Shown: piece by piece, positions 42,640-51,082 of the stretch
How positions within the stretch are numbered: position 1 is the stretch's first letter
Layout of the letters: every line of letters begins with the position of its first letter
NCBI GenBank assembly: GCA_015207155.1
Contig: JADEXK010000012.1
Span: forward strand, 1-64,000
Direction of reading: 5' to 3'
Length of the DNA: 64,000 bases
Source of the DNA: Nostocales cyanobacterium LEGE 11386
Lineage (GTDB): Bacteria; Cyanobacteriota; Cyanobacteriia; Cyanobacteriales; Nostocaceae
Position numbers and translations under genes: made by a program
The notes under the pieces: generated by a model
Databases searched by the model: none
What the model was told of the DNA's origin: nothing
What the model saw: the letters and a program-made list of their open reading frames with translations, nothing else

Positions 42640-43479
42640 CTACTCCACAAAATTGGGTCTAGCCTTACCAGTTGACTGTAACTTTAACTCTAAAGCTGCC
42701 CAATCTTCCTGTGCAATTAAATTAATTAATTCATCAATATTTTGGCGATATTGTTGTAATGAACTCAGCAATGCTTGGCGATTATACTGCGCCATCATCA
42801 CGCCTAATTCTGGATTGCCACCACCGACACGGCTGGTATCACGAAACCCAGAACTAGCTAAATTTTGGGCTAATTGCAAAACTGTGGGGTCAGTTTCACC
42901 CATGCAAGCAGCAATCAACGCTGCACTGACCATCACAGGTAAATGAGAAATCCAACTCACAGCCCGGTCATGTTGTTCTGGCTGACAATAATAGAGATTA
43001 GCACCAAGCGATCGCACAATTTTCTCTACCACTGCAATTACTGTCTTTGGCGTTGTCTCATCTGGTGTCAGTACATAAGGTCTATCCACAAATAAATTCT
43101 TTTGGGCAGCTTCTATGCCACTATCTGCTGTCCCTGCCATTGGATGACCACCAATGAAATTTGACCACAAAGGAGAAATTGCCTTAACTATAGGTGCTTT
43201 TACTGAACCAACATCAGTCACCACCGTAGTAGTAGGCAAATGATCAATCAGCTGCTGTAATTGGGGAACAATAAGCGCGATAGGTGTACAAATAAATACA
43301 ACCTCTGCGGCTGCTAATAAACTCATGTCCACAGATGCCTCATCTACACTACCTAAAGCGATCGCTTTTTCACAGGTAGATTGTCGGCGGCTGACTCCCA
43401 AAACATGATGTCCTTGCGATCGCAAATCGTAACCCAAGGAACCACCTATCAATCCGAGTCCTAAAATACCAATTTTCAT
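42640..43479 (-). CDS. tyrA: Prephenate/arogenate dehydrogenase
   Basis: A 279-residue TyrA. The NAD(P) fold begins KIGILGLGLIGGSLGYDLRS with GxGxxG, then VSRR at the end of strand 2 (Arg, consistent with NADP preference). VVTDVGSVKAPIV, FIGGHPMAGTADSGIEAAQ (substrate His) and AVSWISHLPVMVSAAL (catalytic His) are intact. Cyanobacterial TyrA normally oxidises arogenate to tyrosine with NADP, so arogenate is the likely substrate. With aroF at 46953 it covers entry and exit of the aromatic pathway. Confidence 0.93.
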   Translation of the reverse strand: MKIGILGLGLIGGSLGYDLRSQGHHVLGVSRRQSTCEKAIALGSVDEASVDMSLLAAAEVVFICTPIALIVPQLQQLIDHLPTTTVVTDVGSVKAPIVKAISPLWSNFIGGHPMAGTADSGIEAAQKNLFVDRPYVLTPDETTPKTVIAVVEKIVRSLGANLYYCQPEQHDRAVSWISHLPVMVSAALIAACMGETDPTVLQLAQNLASSGFRDTSRVGGGNPELGVMMAQYNRQALLSSLQQYRQNIDELINLIAQEDWAALELKLQSTGKARPNFVE

Positions 43480-43542
43480 TTTTGATTTTGACAGTTTATC
43501 TATTACTTATTTTCTGCATACTTTATTAACTACTACACTTGG

Positions 43543-43620
43543 TAAGTGCCTAAACATAATTAATTACACACATTGTTTTTCTGTTCCCTATTCCCTATCT
43601 CCTGTTCCCTATCTCCACGA
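43543..43620 (+). repeat. Dispersed repeat, copy 1
   Basis: TAAGTGCCTAAACATAATTA, then CATTGTTTTTCTGTTCCCTA and two TTCCCTAT units, ending CTCCACGA. A second copy is at 59735-59799 with one TTCCCTAT block fewer. Both precede a + strand gene. Confidence 0.75.
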
Positions 43621-43664
43621 ATAAATTTAATTTTGCCCAACTACTTATATGAGGGGTAGCATTC

Positions 43665-45233
43665 ATGACTGTAGAGGAATTGCTAGAACAATACGCAGCA
43701 GGAGTCATCGATTTTAGTGGTGTTGACCTTTGTGAAGCCAACCTGAGTGGTGTCAAACTCAGTGGTGTGAATCTTAGTTCAGCTGACTTGAGTGTAGTTA
43801 ACTTGAGTGGTGCAAATCTCAGCGCCGCCAACTTAAGTTATGTCAAACTGAATGTAGCTAGACTTAGTGGCGTGAATCTTGACAGTGCCATCCTCAACGA
43901 TTCTAGTCTCAATGTAGCTAATTTGATTCGCGCCGATCTCAGTCGCGCTCAACTGCGGGGAGCATCTTTGGTGCGTGCTGAGTTAATTCGCGCTGATCTC
44001 AGTCGCGCTGACTTGTTTGAAGCTAACTTAAACTTTGCCGATTTACGAGAAGCCACACTACGGCAAGCCAATCTGCGTCATGCTAACTTAAGTGAGGCTA
44101 GTTTAAAAGCTTGTTCCTTGGCGGGAGCGAACTTAGAGATGGCTAACTTAAACGCCACTGACTTGAGTCGTTCTGATCTTAGTGGTGCGAATGTGCGAGA
44201 TGCTGAACTCAAACAAGCAAATCTCAGTCATGCAAACCTCAGTGGCGCAGATTTAAGCGGAGCAAATCTCCGTTGGGCAGATCTAACCGGAGCAAATCTT
44301 TGTTGGACAGATTTAAGTGGGGCTAAATTGAGCGGAGCTAACTTAATTGGTGCAGATTTAAGCAATGCCAATTTAACAAATGCGAGTTTAGTTCATGCGA
44401 ATTTAACGCAAGCAACCTTAATTAAGGCAGAATGGAGCGGTGCAGACTTAACAGGGGCGATTTTAACCGGGGCAAAACTTTATGCTACCTCCCGGTTTGG
44501 TTTAAAAACTGAAGGTATCACTTGTGAATGGGTTGATCTGAGTCCGAATGGCGATCGCGCGATTATTCAAAAATTTAACGCCGAAGATGCAGCCGACTTT
44601 TTTAATGAAACTGCGCCCACGATCCGAATTATCGTTGATGCACCCCTAGAACACGAAGCGAATTTTGCCCTAGCTGGTGCTTATTACCAAATTGCTCAGG
44701 AATACCCAGGGCTGAAGCAACCCCCCAGTATGGAAATCAGCCGTCGCCGCACTGTCTTGACTTTTCGAGTAGACAACGATGCAGCTTTATTCCCTACAGC
44801 TTGGATAGCGATTTTGCCCTTTAAAGATGCTACTAATACCCAAAAACATATTTATACAATAGTGGAAATGCTCGAAAAACAAAATCTATCTCAACTGGGT
44901 TTAAAAGCACCCGATAGGGTGAGGCAATTAACTACTTTGATCCAGCAAGCTATGAATCAGGCTCAAACAATTAGAAAAATGAAAAGAAATTTGGAATTAG
45001 CAGCCAAATTAACTTTCTTTAGAACCGCTACCCAGACAATATTAACAAATTCCAGCGCTCAGACTTTAATTGTCTATGATCACCCTAATTTTGGTAAACG
45101 ATTTATTAATTCCTCTGAGCCTGATGTGACATTTTTAGCTGACATAGCTAGTGAAGCTACTATAGCTACACCACCTAGATTAAATATGGCTGTGGATTTT
45201 GTCAAAAGTTTCCACTATATCAGTCAATCTTAG
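43665..45233 (+). CDS. Pentapeptide-repeat protein
   Basis: 522 residues. From about residue 18 to 275 the sequence is a continuous A(D/N)LxX pentapeptide array (LSGVNLSSADLSVVNLSGAN and so on), which should form a right-handed quadrilateral beta-helix of about 13 turns. The C-terminal 240 residues are a separate domain: FNAEDAADFFNETAPTIRII, then SRRRTVLTFRVDNDAALFPT, not recognised by family. No signal peptide, so it is probably cytoplasmic. Expanded in heterocystous cyanobacteria; roles range from glycolipid layer formation to DNA mimicry, and none can be assigned. GAGGGG precedes the ATG. It is followed 45 bp later by the DUF1517 gene. Confidence 0.88.
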   Translation: MTVEELLEQYAAGVIDFSGVDLCEANLSGVKLSGVNLSSADLSVVNLSGANLSAANLSYVKLNVARLSGVNLDSAILNDSSLNVANLIRADLSRAQLRGASLVRAELIRADLSRADLFEANLNFADLREATLRQANLRHANLSEASLKACSLAGANLEMANLNATDLSRSDLSGANVRDAELKQANLSHANLSGADLSGANLRWADLTGANLCWTDLSGAKLSGANLIGADLSNANLTNASLVHANLTQATLIKAEWSGADLTGAILTGAKLYATSRFGLKTEGITCEWVDLSPNGDRAIIQKFNAEDAADFFNETAPTIRIIVDAPLEHEANFALAGAYYQIAQEYPGLKQPPSMEISRRRTVLTFRVDNDAALFPTAWIAILPFKDATNTQKHIYTIVEMLEKQNLSQLGLKAPDRVRQLTTLIQQAMNQAQTIRKMKRNLELAAKLTFFRTATQTILTNSSAQTLIVYDHPNFGKRFINSSEPDVTFLADIASEATIATPPRLNMAVDFVKSFHYISQS

Positions 45234-45278
45234 AAACGTAATTTTGCAGTATCTTGGTGAAAATTCTGGAGGAAGCAA

Positions 45279-45866
45279 ATGCGCGATACGTTCAATAAAA
45301 TGATGGGTCGGACTCGCTTTGTAGTCTGTCGCTTATTTCTACATTTAGCTGGGTCTGATGTAGCACCAATTTTGGGAGTACTCAATAGTACGGCACGAGA
45401 AGCAATTGATGCTGAAGGTGACCTGAAAGTTTTGGGAGAAGGATTAGTAGAAATTTGCGAAACTTTGTTGCGGTATGATGAATCGTGGCTTTCTGCTGCC
45501 AATGAAGGTGATGTCTTTTGGGATGAAGGCGAGGCGGGAGATTACGTCAATGACTTGTTTAGTGACTGTGCCGAACGTTATGGTGCTGACTTTGATTTTG
45601 ATGCTGATTTAAATCAGCCCTTTGCCATACCTGTAACCCGTAACGTCATTGTGATGATTACTGTCGCTTATGAAGGGGAAGTTCCCGATTTAGAAACCGA
45701 CCTTTCAAATATTCCCGCCCTTAAGGATGCTTTGAAAGCTTTAATTAATTTGCACTACAAAGATCAACTCCGCGCGATTCAGATACATTTCTCCCCAGCA
45801 CAGTTAGGTGATGAACTCACTAATGATCAGCTGTTGCAATATTACCCAGAATTGATTCCTTTGTAA
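45279..45866 (+). CDS. DUF1517 family protein
   Basis: 195 residues. The C-terminal half VTRNVIVMITVAYEGEVPDL through LRAIQIHFSPAQLGDELTND matches the DUF1517 family, although the usual N-terminal membrane region is missing; this is the short soluble form. Function unknown, common in cyanobacteria and plants. GGAGGAAGC lies before the ATG. It may form an operon with the pentapeptide-repeat gene (45 bp). Confidence 0.8.
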   Translation: MRDTFNKMMGRTRFVVCRLFLHLAGSDVAPILGVLNSTAREAIDAEGDLKVLGEGLVEICETLLRYDESWLSAANEGDVFWDEGEAGDYVNDLFSDCAERYGADFDFDADLNQPFAIPVTRNVIVMITVAYEGEVPDLETDLSNIPALKDALKALINLHYKDQLRAIQIHFSPAQLGDELTNDQLLQYYPELIPL

Positions 45867-45934
45867 CTTGTTGGGTAATCTCTAAATTACTACCCCAATT
45901 GAGACTTGTTAAGCTCAAAATAGGACATAGTGAA

Positions 45935-46813
45935 ATGCTCATGACAATATTACGGAAATTTACAGTTGTTTTTTTAGCGTTGAGTTTATGCTTAACAACT
46001 GTCGCCTGTGGTAGTTCCAATCAAACTACCGCTCCAGGTCGGAATGTTAGCCAAACCTCTACTCCCACCAAGCTCAGTGATGGGGAGTATCAAGTACAAC
46101 AAGCTAGCTTTGACGATGCTACTGGGGAGTACACGCTGTTTTTACTCAACACTACACCCCCAACGTTTAAAACCGACAACTTGCAAATGGCACGACTCAC
46201 CGATGAAGAAATCAAAGAGGGAAAGAAAAGTTCTCTGAGGGTGGAAAACGGACAGCCGGCTTTGTACATAACGGAAGACTTTAAAATTGAGTACGTCCAC
46301 AACGTCACGGAAACACAAACCAATCCCCAAACAGGACAACAAGAAACAGTCGTAGTTCGCAGAGAAAGTAACTTCTGGTCTCCTTTTGCCGGGTCTTTAG
46401 CTGGTAGCTTGGCAGGTCAGGCGATCGGTAATGCGTTGTTTAGACCTCAATACTACGTGCCACCCGTCTATCAGCCAGGAGGAGTCCTAACTGGCTTTGG
46501 TGGTTATGGCAGCACCTATAATCAAGCAGTGAATAGATATCGTAGTCGCTACAATGCACCCCCAGCAGTTGAGAGAAATCGCACTGCCTTCCGCACTACA
46601 GGAACTATTAGAAGGTCATCTCCTGGTAGTTCAAATGTAAGGACTACACCGCGTACAACTACAACCAATCGTCCCTCTGGTTCCGGTGTTGGTAGCAGTA
46701 ACCTCAGACCATCCAACCGATCCGGTTCCACCAGACCCAGCACCGGTAGAGGTTTTGGTAGTGGGCGTTCTTCAGGCAGTCGCGTCCGCTCATCCGGCGG
46801 CAGACGACGCTAA
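45935..46813 (+). CDS. Lipoprotein with Gly/Ser/Arg-rich tail
   Basis: About 292 residues. The signal peptide (MTILRKFTVVFLALSLCLTT) ends in a lipobox TVAC. The middle (LSDGEYQVQQASFDDATGEY, then LRVENGQPALYITEDFKIEY) is beta-rich. Around residue 165 is a Gly/Ala-rich segment (FAGSLAGSLAGQAIGNALF). The last 110 residues are low-complexity Arg/Ser/Gly/Thr (SGRSSGSRVRSSGGRRR), strongly basic. ATG 45935 is preferred; 45941 is the alternative. It is probably an outer membrane or periplasmic lipoprotein with a disordered, polymer-binding tail; the function is inferred only from composition. Confidence 0.75.
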   Translation: MLMTILRKFTVVFLALSLCLTTVACGSSNQTTAPGRNVSQTSTPTKLSDGEYQVQQASFDDATGEYTLFLLNTTPPTFKTDNLQMARLTDEEIKEGKKSSLRVENGQPALYITEDFKIEYVHNVTETQTNPQTGQQETVVVRRESNFWSPFAGSLAGSLAGQAIGNALFRPQYYVPPVYQPGGVLTGFGGYGSTYNQAVNRYRSRYNAPPAVERNRTAFRTTGTIRRSSPGSSNVRTTPRTTTTNRPSGSGVGSSNLRPSNRSGSTRPSTGRGFGSGRSSGSRVRSSGGRRR

Positions 46814-46929
46814 GAAATTACGAATTACATCAAGAGTGCTGAGTTAAAAGACCGCCCACACTTCGACAAGGCTCACTGACCGTAAGGGCGGGGCATTTAC
46901 CAAGTGCGAAAGTGCTGAATACTCTTCTT

Positions 46930-46970
46930 ACTCAGCACTCAGCACTCAGCACTCAGCACTCAGCACTGAG
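46930..46970 (-). repeat. STRR array, unit ACTCAGC, overlapping the aroF end
   Basis: Five tandem ACTCAGC heptamers followed by ACTGAG. The right end overlaps the last codons and the stop of aroF. A further GTGCTGAG unit is at 46834. Confidence 0.9.
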
Positions 46971-48029
46971 TAGGGTTAAAGCCACCACTGGCTGCGGCCA
47001 ACGTCCCACGGCTTTCCCAATCACGGCTAATTCTTGCATTAAGTAGTCAAACCGTTCTGGTGTCAAAGATTGCGGCCCATCAGATAGGGCTTTGGTGGGG
47101 TTGGGGTGAACCTCAATCATCAGAGAATCAGTTCCAGCTGCGATCGCTGCCATTGCCATTGCAGGTACAAATTCTGACCAGCCTGTGCCATGGCTGGGGT
47201 CAATCATGATTGGCAGGTGAGTGAGTTTTCGCAATACTGGCACTACTGATAAATCTAATGTATTGCGAGTATGCTGGCGGTCAAAGGTGCGAATTCCCCG
47301 CTCACATAAAATTACATTCGGATTTCCGGCTGCCAAAATATACTCGGCTGCCATTAACCAATCTTCAATGGTGGCTGCCATTCCCCGCTTTAAAAGAACT
47401 GGTTTCGGCTGCGCTCCCACTTTTTTCAGCAGGGAGAAGTTTTGCATATTTCTTGCCCCCACCTGAATCACATCGGCAACTTCGGCGATGATATCCAATT
47501 CGGCGGCATCCATTACTTCTGTAATAATCCCTAATCCGCTCACTTCCCGCGCCTTGGCCAATAACTCTAAGGCACTCTCACCATGTCCTTGGAAGGCATA
47601 AGGTGAAGTTCTGGGTTTGTATGCCCCACCACGTAAAAACTTAGCTCCTGCTGCCTTAACGCGTTGTGCTGTTTCCACAATCATGGCTTCGTTTTCTACG
47701 GAGCAAGGGCCAGCTACAACTACTAAAGGGTGGTTTTCCCCAACTGTAACAGCGCCATCAGGAGTGTTAATAATTACCTCAGAAGCTTCCCCGTGGCGGA
47801 ACTGGCGGCTAGCTCGTTTATACGGCAACTCTACCCGCAATACTTGTTCAATCCAAGGGCTGACTTCCTGGACTTGCAACGGGTCTAAGCTAGCTGTTTC
47901 ACCTACTAGACCAATTACTACCTTATGTTTACCGACGATTTTTTCTGGTGTCAGTCCCCAGCTTACTAGTTCCTCGCTAATGCGGTTGATTTCCGCTTCC
48001 GGGGAACCGCTTTTCATGACTACGATCAT
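46953..48029 (-). CDS. aroF: 3-deoxy-7-phosphoheptulonate synthase (DAHP synthase)
   Basis: A 358-residue type I-beta DAHP synthase: an N-terminal ferredoxin-like regulatory domain (MIVVMKSGSPEAEINRISEE through VVIGLVGE), then the TIM barrel with VVVAGPCSVENEAMIVETAQ, FLRGGAYKPRTSPYAFQGHG, VIQVGARNMQNFSLLKKVG, VLLKRGMAATIEDWLMAAEY, ILCERGIRTFD, LPIMIDPSHGTGW and LMIEVHPNPTKALSDGPQSL. It makes the first intermediate of the shikimate pathway from PEP and erythrose 4-phosphate. The last residues LLSAEC and the TGA stop are translated from STRR heptamers. Confidence 0.95.
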   Translation of the reverse strand: MIVVMKSGSPEAEINRISEELVSWGLTPEKIVGKHKVVIGLVGETASLDPLQVQEVSPWIEQVLRVELPYKRASRQFRHGEASEVIINTPDGAVTVGENHPLVVVAGPCSVENEAMIVETAQRVKAAGAKFLRGGAYKPRTSPYAFQGHGESALELLAKAREVSGLGIITEVMDAAELDIIAEVADVIQVGARNMQNFSLLKKVGAQPKPVLLKRGMAATIEDWLMAAEYILAAGNPNVILCERGIRTFDRQHTRNTLDLSVVPVLRKLTHLPIMIDPSHGTGWSEFVPAMAMAAIAAGTDSLMIEVHPNPTKALSDGPQSLTPERFDYLMQELAVIGKAVGRWPQPVVALTLLSAEC

Positions 48030-48355
48030 ATTAATTTCCCTGATGAATTGAGTTGAACCTCAAACAAGTAGGACTAACTTTATCTTGTTGCTTTTATTTA
48101 ACGAAGTTAGTGGGAAGAAGGAAGATCATCCTTCTTCCTTCTTATTTAATTTAGTTTAAATATTTAATGATGCAAAATGAAAATTTTTACTATTGCCAAA
48201 GATGGAGCGCTCAGTGATTTTGTAACTGAATATGGGGTTTAGTCAAACATGATAAATTTTTATTTGGCAATGTTGAAGTTGATATTTGATAACTTCAACA
48301 TTTACTTTAAAATTTACCCAATACCGCAGTTATCTGACGATCTGAGCGCTGAACA
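48030..48355. other. 326-bp spacer with two hairpins
   Basis: It lies between the PAM68 3' end and the aroF 5' end. GGAAGAAGGA (48113-48122) pairs with TCCTTCTTCC (48129-48138) in what would be the aroF leader. The other hairpin, at 48271-48300, is listed separately. No gene; a 77-codon + frame at 48249 is antisense to PAM68 and spurious. Confidence 0.55.
48271..48300 (-). terminator. Hairpin downstream of rpsO-PAM68
   Basis: TGTTGAAGTT, a 10-nt loop, AACTTCAACA: perfect 10-bp stem about 55 bp past the PAM68 stop on the minus strand. T-rich sequence follows only loosely (TTGCCAAAT), so termination is likely but not certain. Confidence 0.5.
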
Positions 48356-48823
48356 TTATCCGTTTTTTTGCCGAGTTTCGCGCCAAACTTCCACCATGCG
48401 TCCCCAATTGGTGCTAAATTCACCCAAACCCAGTAGGCTTCCGGCTCTTTCTTCATCCCACGAAGCTGAGAGTACACCATAAGTTATCCCCACAACTCCT
48501 ATACCAAATAATCCCATATTTACCAGTAACACGGCGATGGGAGGCAGTTTAATTTCGGAGTATGTAGCAAGCAAATAACTAACGACTAGGGTGGCGATAC
48601 CCAAAAATGTAGGTATTCCACAAAAACCGGCCACCCGTCGGATCATGCGCTGGCTAACAACTTGGGGAATTGCCATCTCTTCTTTATTGAAAGGTGGCTG
48701 CTTACTAGCCTGTTTTTCCAAGGCTTTTGGCTGTGTTGGTAGTTTACTAGCTTTTGGGGATTTTTGGCGCTTTGTTTTCGGTTCAAAAGGCAGGCGACTG
48801 CGTTCAGATTCTTCAGCAGACAT
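48356..48823 (-). CDS. PAM68-family photosystem II assembly protein
   Basis: 155 residues. A basic, Lys/Pro-rich N-terminus (RLPFEPKTKRQKSPKASKLP) is followed by IPQVVSQRMIRRVAGFCGIP, two membrane helices (GIATLVVSYLLATYSEI; VLLVNMGLFGIGVVGITYGV) and SASWDEERAGSLLGLGEFST. This is the PAM68/DUF3464 family. PAM68 of Arabidopsis and its Synechocystis homologue act in early photosystem II assembly. It lies 12 bp downstream of rpsO on the same strand. Confidence 0.88.
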   Translation of the reverse strand: MSAEESERSRLPFEPKTKRQKSPKASKLPTQPKALEKQASKQPPFNKEEMAIPQVVSQRMIRRVAGFCGIPTFLGIATLVVSYLLATYSEIKLPPIAVLLVNMGLFGIGVVGITYGVLSASWDEERAGSLLGLGEFSTNWGRMVEVWRETRQKNG

Positions 48824-48835
48824 AAGCGGTAGTTC

Positions 48836-49105
48836 CTATCCACGAATACCGAGACGAGCAATCAAAGCTTGGTACTTTTCCCGGCTTCCCTTCTGGATAT
48901 AAGCGAGAAGACGCTTGCGCTGACCAATCATCTTCAACAATCCCCGCCGAGAAGAATGGTCTTTTTTATTTGCCTGGAGATGTAGGCTGAGGCGGCTAAT
49001 GCGCTCGCTCAACATGGCAACTTGGACTTCGGCAGATCCGGTGTCTGTTTCGTGAACTTGGTAGTTCGACATTATTTCTTGTTTGCGCTGTTGCGTCAGA
49101 GCCAT
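48836..49105 (-). CDS. rpsO: 30S ribosomal protein S15
   Basis: 89 residues: [71 protein letters not shown]. It binds 16S rRNA helices 20-22. The open frame extends to 49201, but the family starts at MALTQQRK, so ATG 49105 is taken. It is followed within 12 bp by PAM68, so the two are co-transcribed. Confidence 0.97.
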   Translation of the reverse strand: MALTQQRKQEIMSNYQVHETDTGSAEVQVAMLSERISRLSLHLQANKKDHSSRRGLLKMIGQRKRLLAYIQKGSREKYQALIARLGIRG

Positions 49106-49490
49106 GATCGATTTACTTTTTAGTGATTTTACAATGTATGCAGCAGTCTCCCATGATATCACAGCCCTTAAGCTGGATGTAGGTAACCAAAAAAGTAGCA
49201 TCTTAGACTAGTAGTCTGGGGCGACACAAACCTTTGCGCCTGTGCGGACTTTTTAGTTGTCTAGCCGCGATGAGCGATCGCCAGGTATTGCTTCAGGAGA
49301 ATATTAAGACTTTTAGAGTATTGAATAACACCTAAAACACCCTACTTATAATGCGATCGCATGGATGCAAGGATCTTCAGAATATAGCAGCCACGCGTTA
49401 AGCTGAATGAAAGTAGCAATTTCTTGCTCTTGTTATATCAAATAGGCTAACTTTGTTAATTTTTTATTTTCCCTGCTTGAGAAACCCGGA
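49106..49490. other. 385-bp divergent region rpsO / terC
   Basis: No gene seen. The part next to rpsO probably contains its promoter and leader; S15 often autoregulates by binding its own leader, but no pseudoknot was identified by eye. Two HIP1 sites lie near 49270 and 49355. Confidence 0.45.
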
Positions 49491-50219
49491 ATGCTAGACC
49501 ATATTTTTGATTATCTGCACTTTAATTTCAGCGTTGAAGCCCCGATAGTCCTGCTGATCCTGGTTTTTTTAGAGGCGGTGCTATCTGCTGATAACGCCAT
49601 CGCTCTAGCGGCGATCGCCCAAGGACTGGAAGACAAAGAACTGGAACGTCGAGCGCTCAACTTTGGTTTAGTTGTTGCTTATGTGCTACGAATCAGTTTA
49701 ATTCTTACTGCCACTTGGGTGCAGAAATTCTGGCAGTTTGAACTATTGGGCGCAGCTTACTTGCTGTGGCTGGTATTCCAACACTTTACCTCCCAGGAAA
49801 CTCAGGATGATCATCATCACGGGCCGCGATTTAACTCCTTATTGCAAGCTATCCCTGTGATTGCATTTACAGATTTGGCCTTTTCTTTAGATAGTGTGAC
49901 AACTGCGATCGCTGTTTCTCAAGAAAAATGGTTGGTACTGACAGGCGCGACAATTGGTATTGTCACCCTGCGATTCATGGCAGGATTGTTTATCCGTTGG
50001 TTAGATGAATTTGCCAACTTAGAAGACGCTGGTTATATCACTGTGGCGTTAGTGGGTTTGCGTCTGTTGTTGAAAGTAGTCAACCCCGATTTAGTCCCAC
50101 CAGAATGGATCATGATCACAGCGATCGCCCTGATTTTAGGCTGGGGATTTTCTCAGCGTACCCTCGTTGAAGTAACTGAAGTAGAACCGGAAAAGAGTGA
50201 AGTAGGGAGTAGGGAGTGA
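49491..50219 (+). CDS. TerC-family integral membrane protein
   Basis: 242 residues with seven predicted membrane helices. The two TerC acidic motifs are [20 protein letters not shown] and [20 protein letters not shown], which line a metal site. TerC proteins are thought to export Mn2+ or act in metal loading of secreted and thylakoid proteins; the plant homologue is needed for thylakoid biogenesis. A His-rich loop (DDHHHGPRF) fits metal handling. The last five residues VGSRE and the stop are encoded by a GTAGGGAGTAGGGAGTGA repeat. Confidence 0.88.
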   Translation: MLDHIFDYLHFNFSVEAPIVLLILVFLEAVLSADNAIALAAIAQGLEDKELERRALNFGLVVAYVLRISLILTATWVQKFWQFELLGAAYLLWLVFQHFTSQETQDDHHHGPRFNSLLQAIPVIAFTDLAFSLDSVTTAIAVSQEKWLVLTGATIGIVTLRFMAGLFIRWLDEFANLEDAGYITVALVGLRLLLKVVNPDLVPPEWIMITAIALILGWGFSQRTLVEVTEVEPEKSEVGSRE

Positions 50220-50230
50220 GGGAGTGAGAG
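50198..50230 (+). repeat. GGGAGTA repeat at the terC end
   Basis: GTAGGGAGTAGGGAGTGAGG gives the final codons and stop of terC and continues past it. The same type of sequence forms the end of the CAP gene at 4459-4490. Confidence 0.8.
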
Positions 50231-50252
50231 AGAATTATAGAAGCAATTTCAG

Positions 50253-50332
50253 CCAATGCCCAATGCCCAATGCCCAATGCCCAATCCCCAATGCCCAATG
50301 CCCAATCCCCATTCCCCATTCCCCATTCCCTA
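50253..50332. repeat. STRR array, unit CAATGCC
   Basis: About eleven heptamers: CAATGCC, CAATCCC and CATTCCC variants in runs. It ends directly before the stop of ndk (50335). Confidence 0.9.
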
Positions 50333-50334
50333 AT

Positions 50335-50784
50335 TTACTCGTGCAACCAAGGTGTTAAGTGCGGTTGCCAACTAACTAATTCTTCGTCTGTAAACCACAG
50401 GGCTATTTCTCTTTGTGCGGTTTCTTGAGCATCAGAACCGTGGATCAGGTTGCGTCCGATATTGATGCCAAAGTCACCCCGAATTGTCCCTGGTTCTGCT
50501 GTTAAAGGATTTGTTGCACCAATAATTTTTCTCGCAGAAGCAACAACGCCATCCCCTTCCCAAACCATCGCCACTACCGGGCCAGAGGTGATAAAGTCAA
50601 CTAAGCTAGCAAAAAAGGGCCGTTCCCGGTGAACATCATAGTGCTGTTCAGCCAGTTCTCGGTTGACTTTCATGAACTTTAAACCAACAAGGGTAAAACC
50701 TTTAGTTTCAAAGCGACGGATAATTTCAGCTACTAGTCCACGCTGTACGCCATCAGGCTTAATTGCTAAGAATGTGCGTTCCAA
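50335..50784 (-). CDS. ndk: Nucleoside diphosphate kinase
   Basis: 149 residues: [71 protein letters not shown] and the active-site [20 protein letters not shown] with phospho-histidine in IHGSD. It equilibrates nucleoside di- and triphosphates. Normal length and all key residues present. The 3' end abuts the CAATGCC array. Confidence 0.97.
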   Translation of the reverse strand: MERTFLAIKPDGVQRGLVAEIIRRFETKGFTLVGLKFMKVNRELAEQHYDVHRERPFFASLVDFITSGPVVAMVWEGDGVVASARKIIGATNPLTAEPGTIRGDFGINIGRNLIHGSDAQETAQREIALWFTDEELVSWQPHLTPWLHE

Positions 50785-51082
50785 AGCTATCTCCCAAAAC
50801 TTAATACATTTTTTATCTAGTCATAGTTGTTGTCATTTGCTTTGTGTCTTTTGTTCATGTAATTAAAGATTTCACACTCTTAACTAATGACCAATGACCC
50901 TTCGGGTTCGTCAGTTGCTCATTTTGGCAACCAAAAGGACCGCACTAACTCACCAATGATTAATGACTAATGACTAATGACCAATCAGAGTTTATCTCAG
51001 AAATTATCTCCAGGTGCATATCCGTTGCAAGTTGAATGCGTTAAATTGTTAATTCGTGGGTGAAACACAGAGGTCACGAAAA
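50785..51082. repeat. Spacer with AATGACT repeats between ndk and speA
   Basis: TAACTAATGACCAATGACC at 50881 and ATTAATGACTAATGACTAAT at 50959-50978 are heptamer STRRs, with a unique 50-bp piece between them (CTTCGGGTTCGTCAGTTGCT). The rest is the divergent promoter region of ndk and speA. Confidence 0.7.

Noticed and set aside
43595..43831. 78-codon minus frame of repeated LxxLTPLRLA peptides
   Set aside because: Antisense of the pentapeptide-repeat gene.
48249..48482. 77-codon + frame
   Set aside because: Overlaps the PAM68 3' end on the other strand and starts in an AT-rich spacer with a hairpin; no conserved features.
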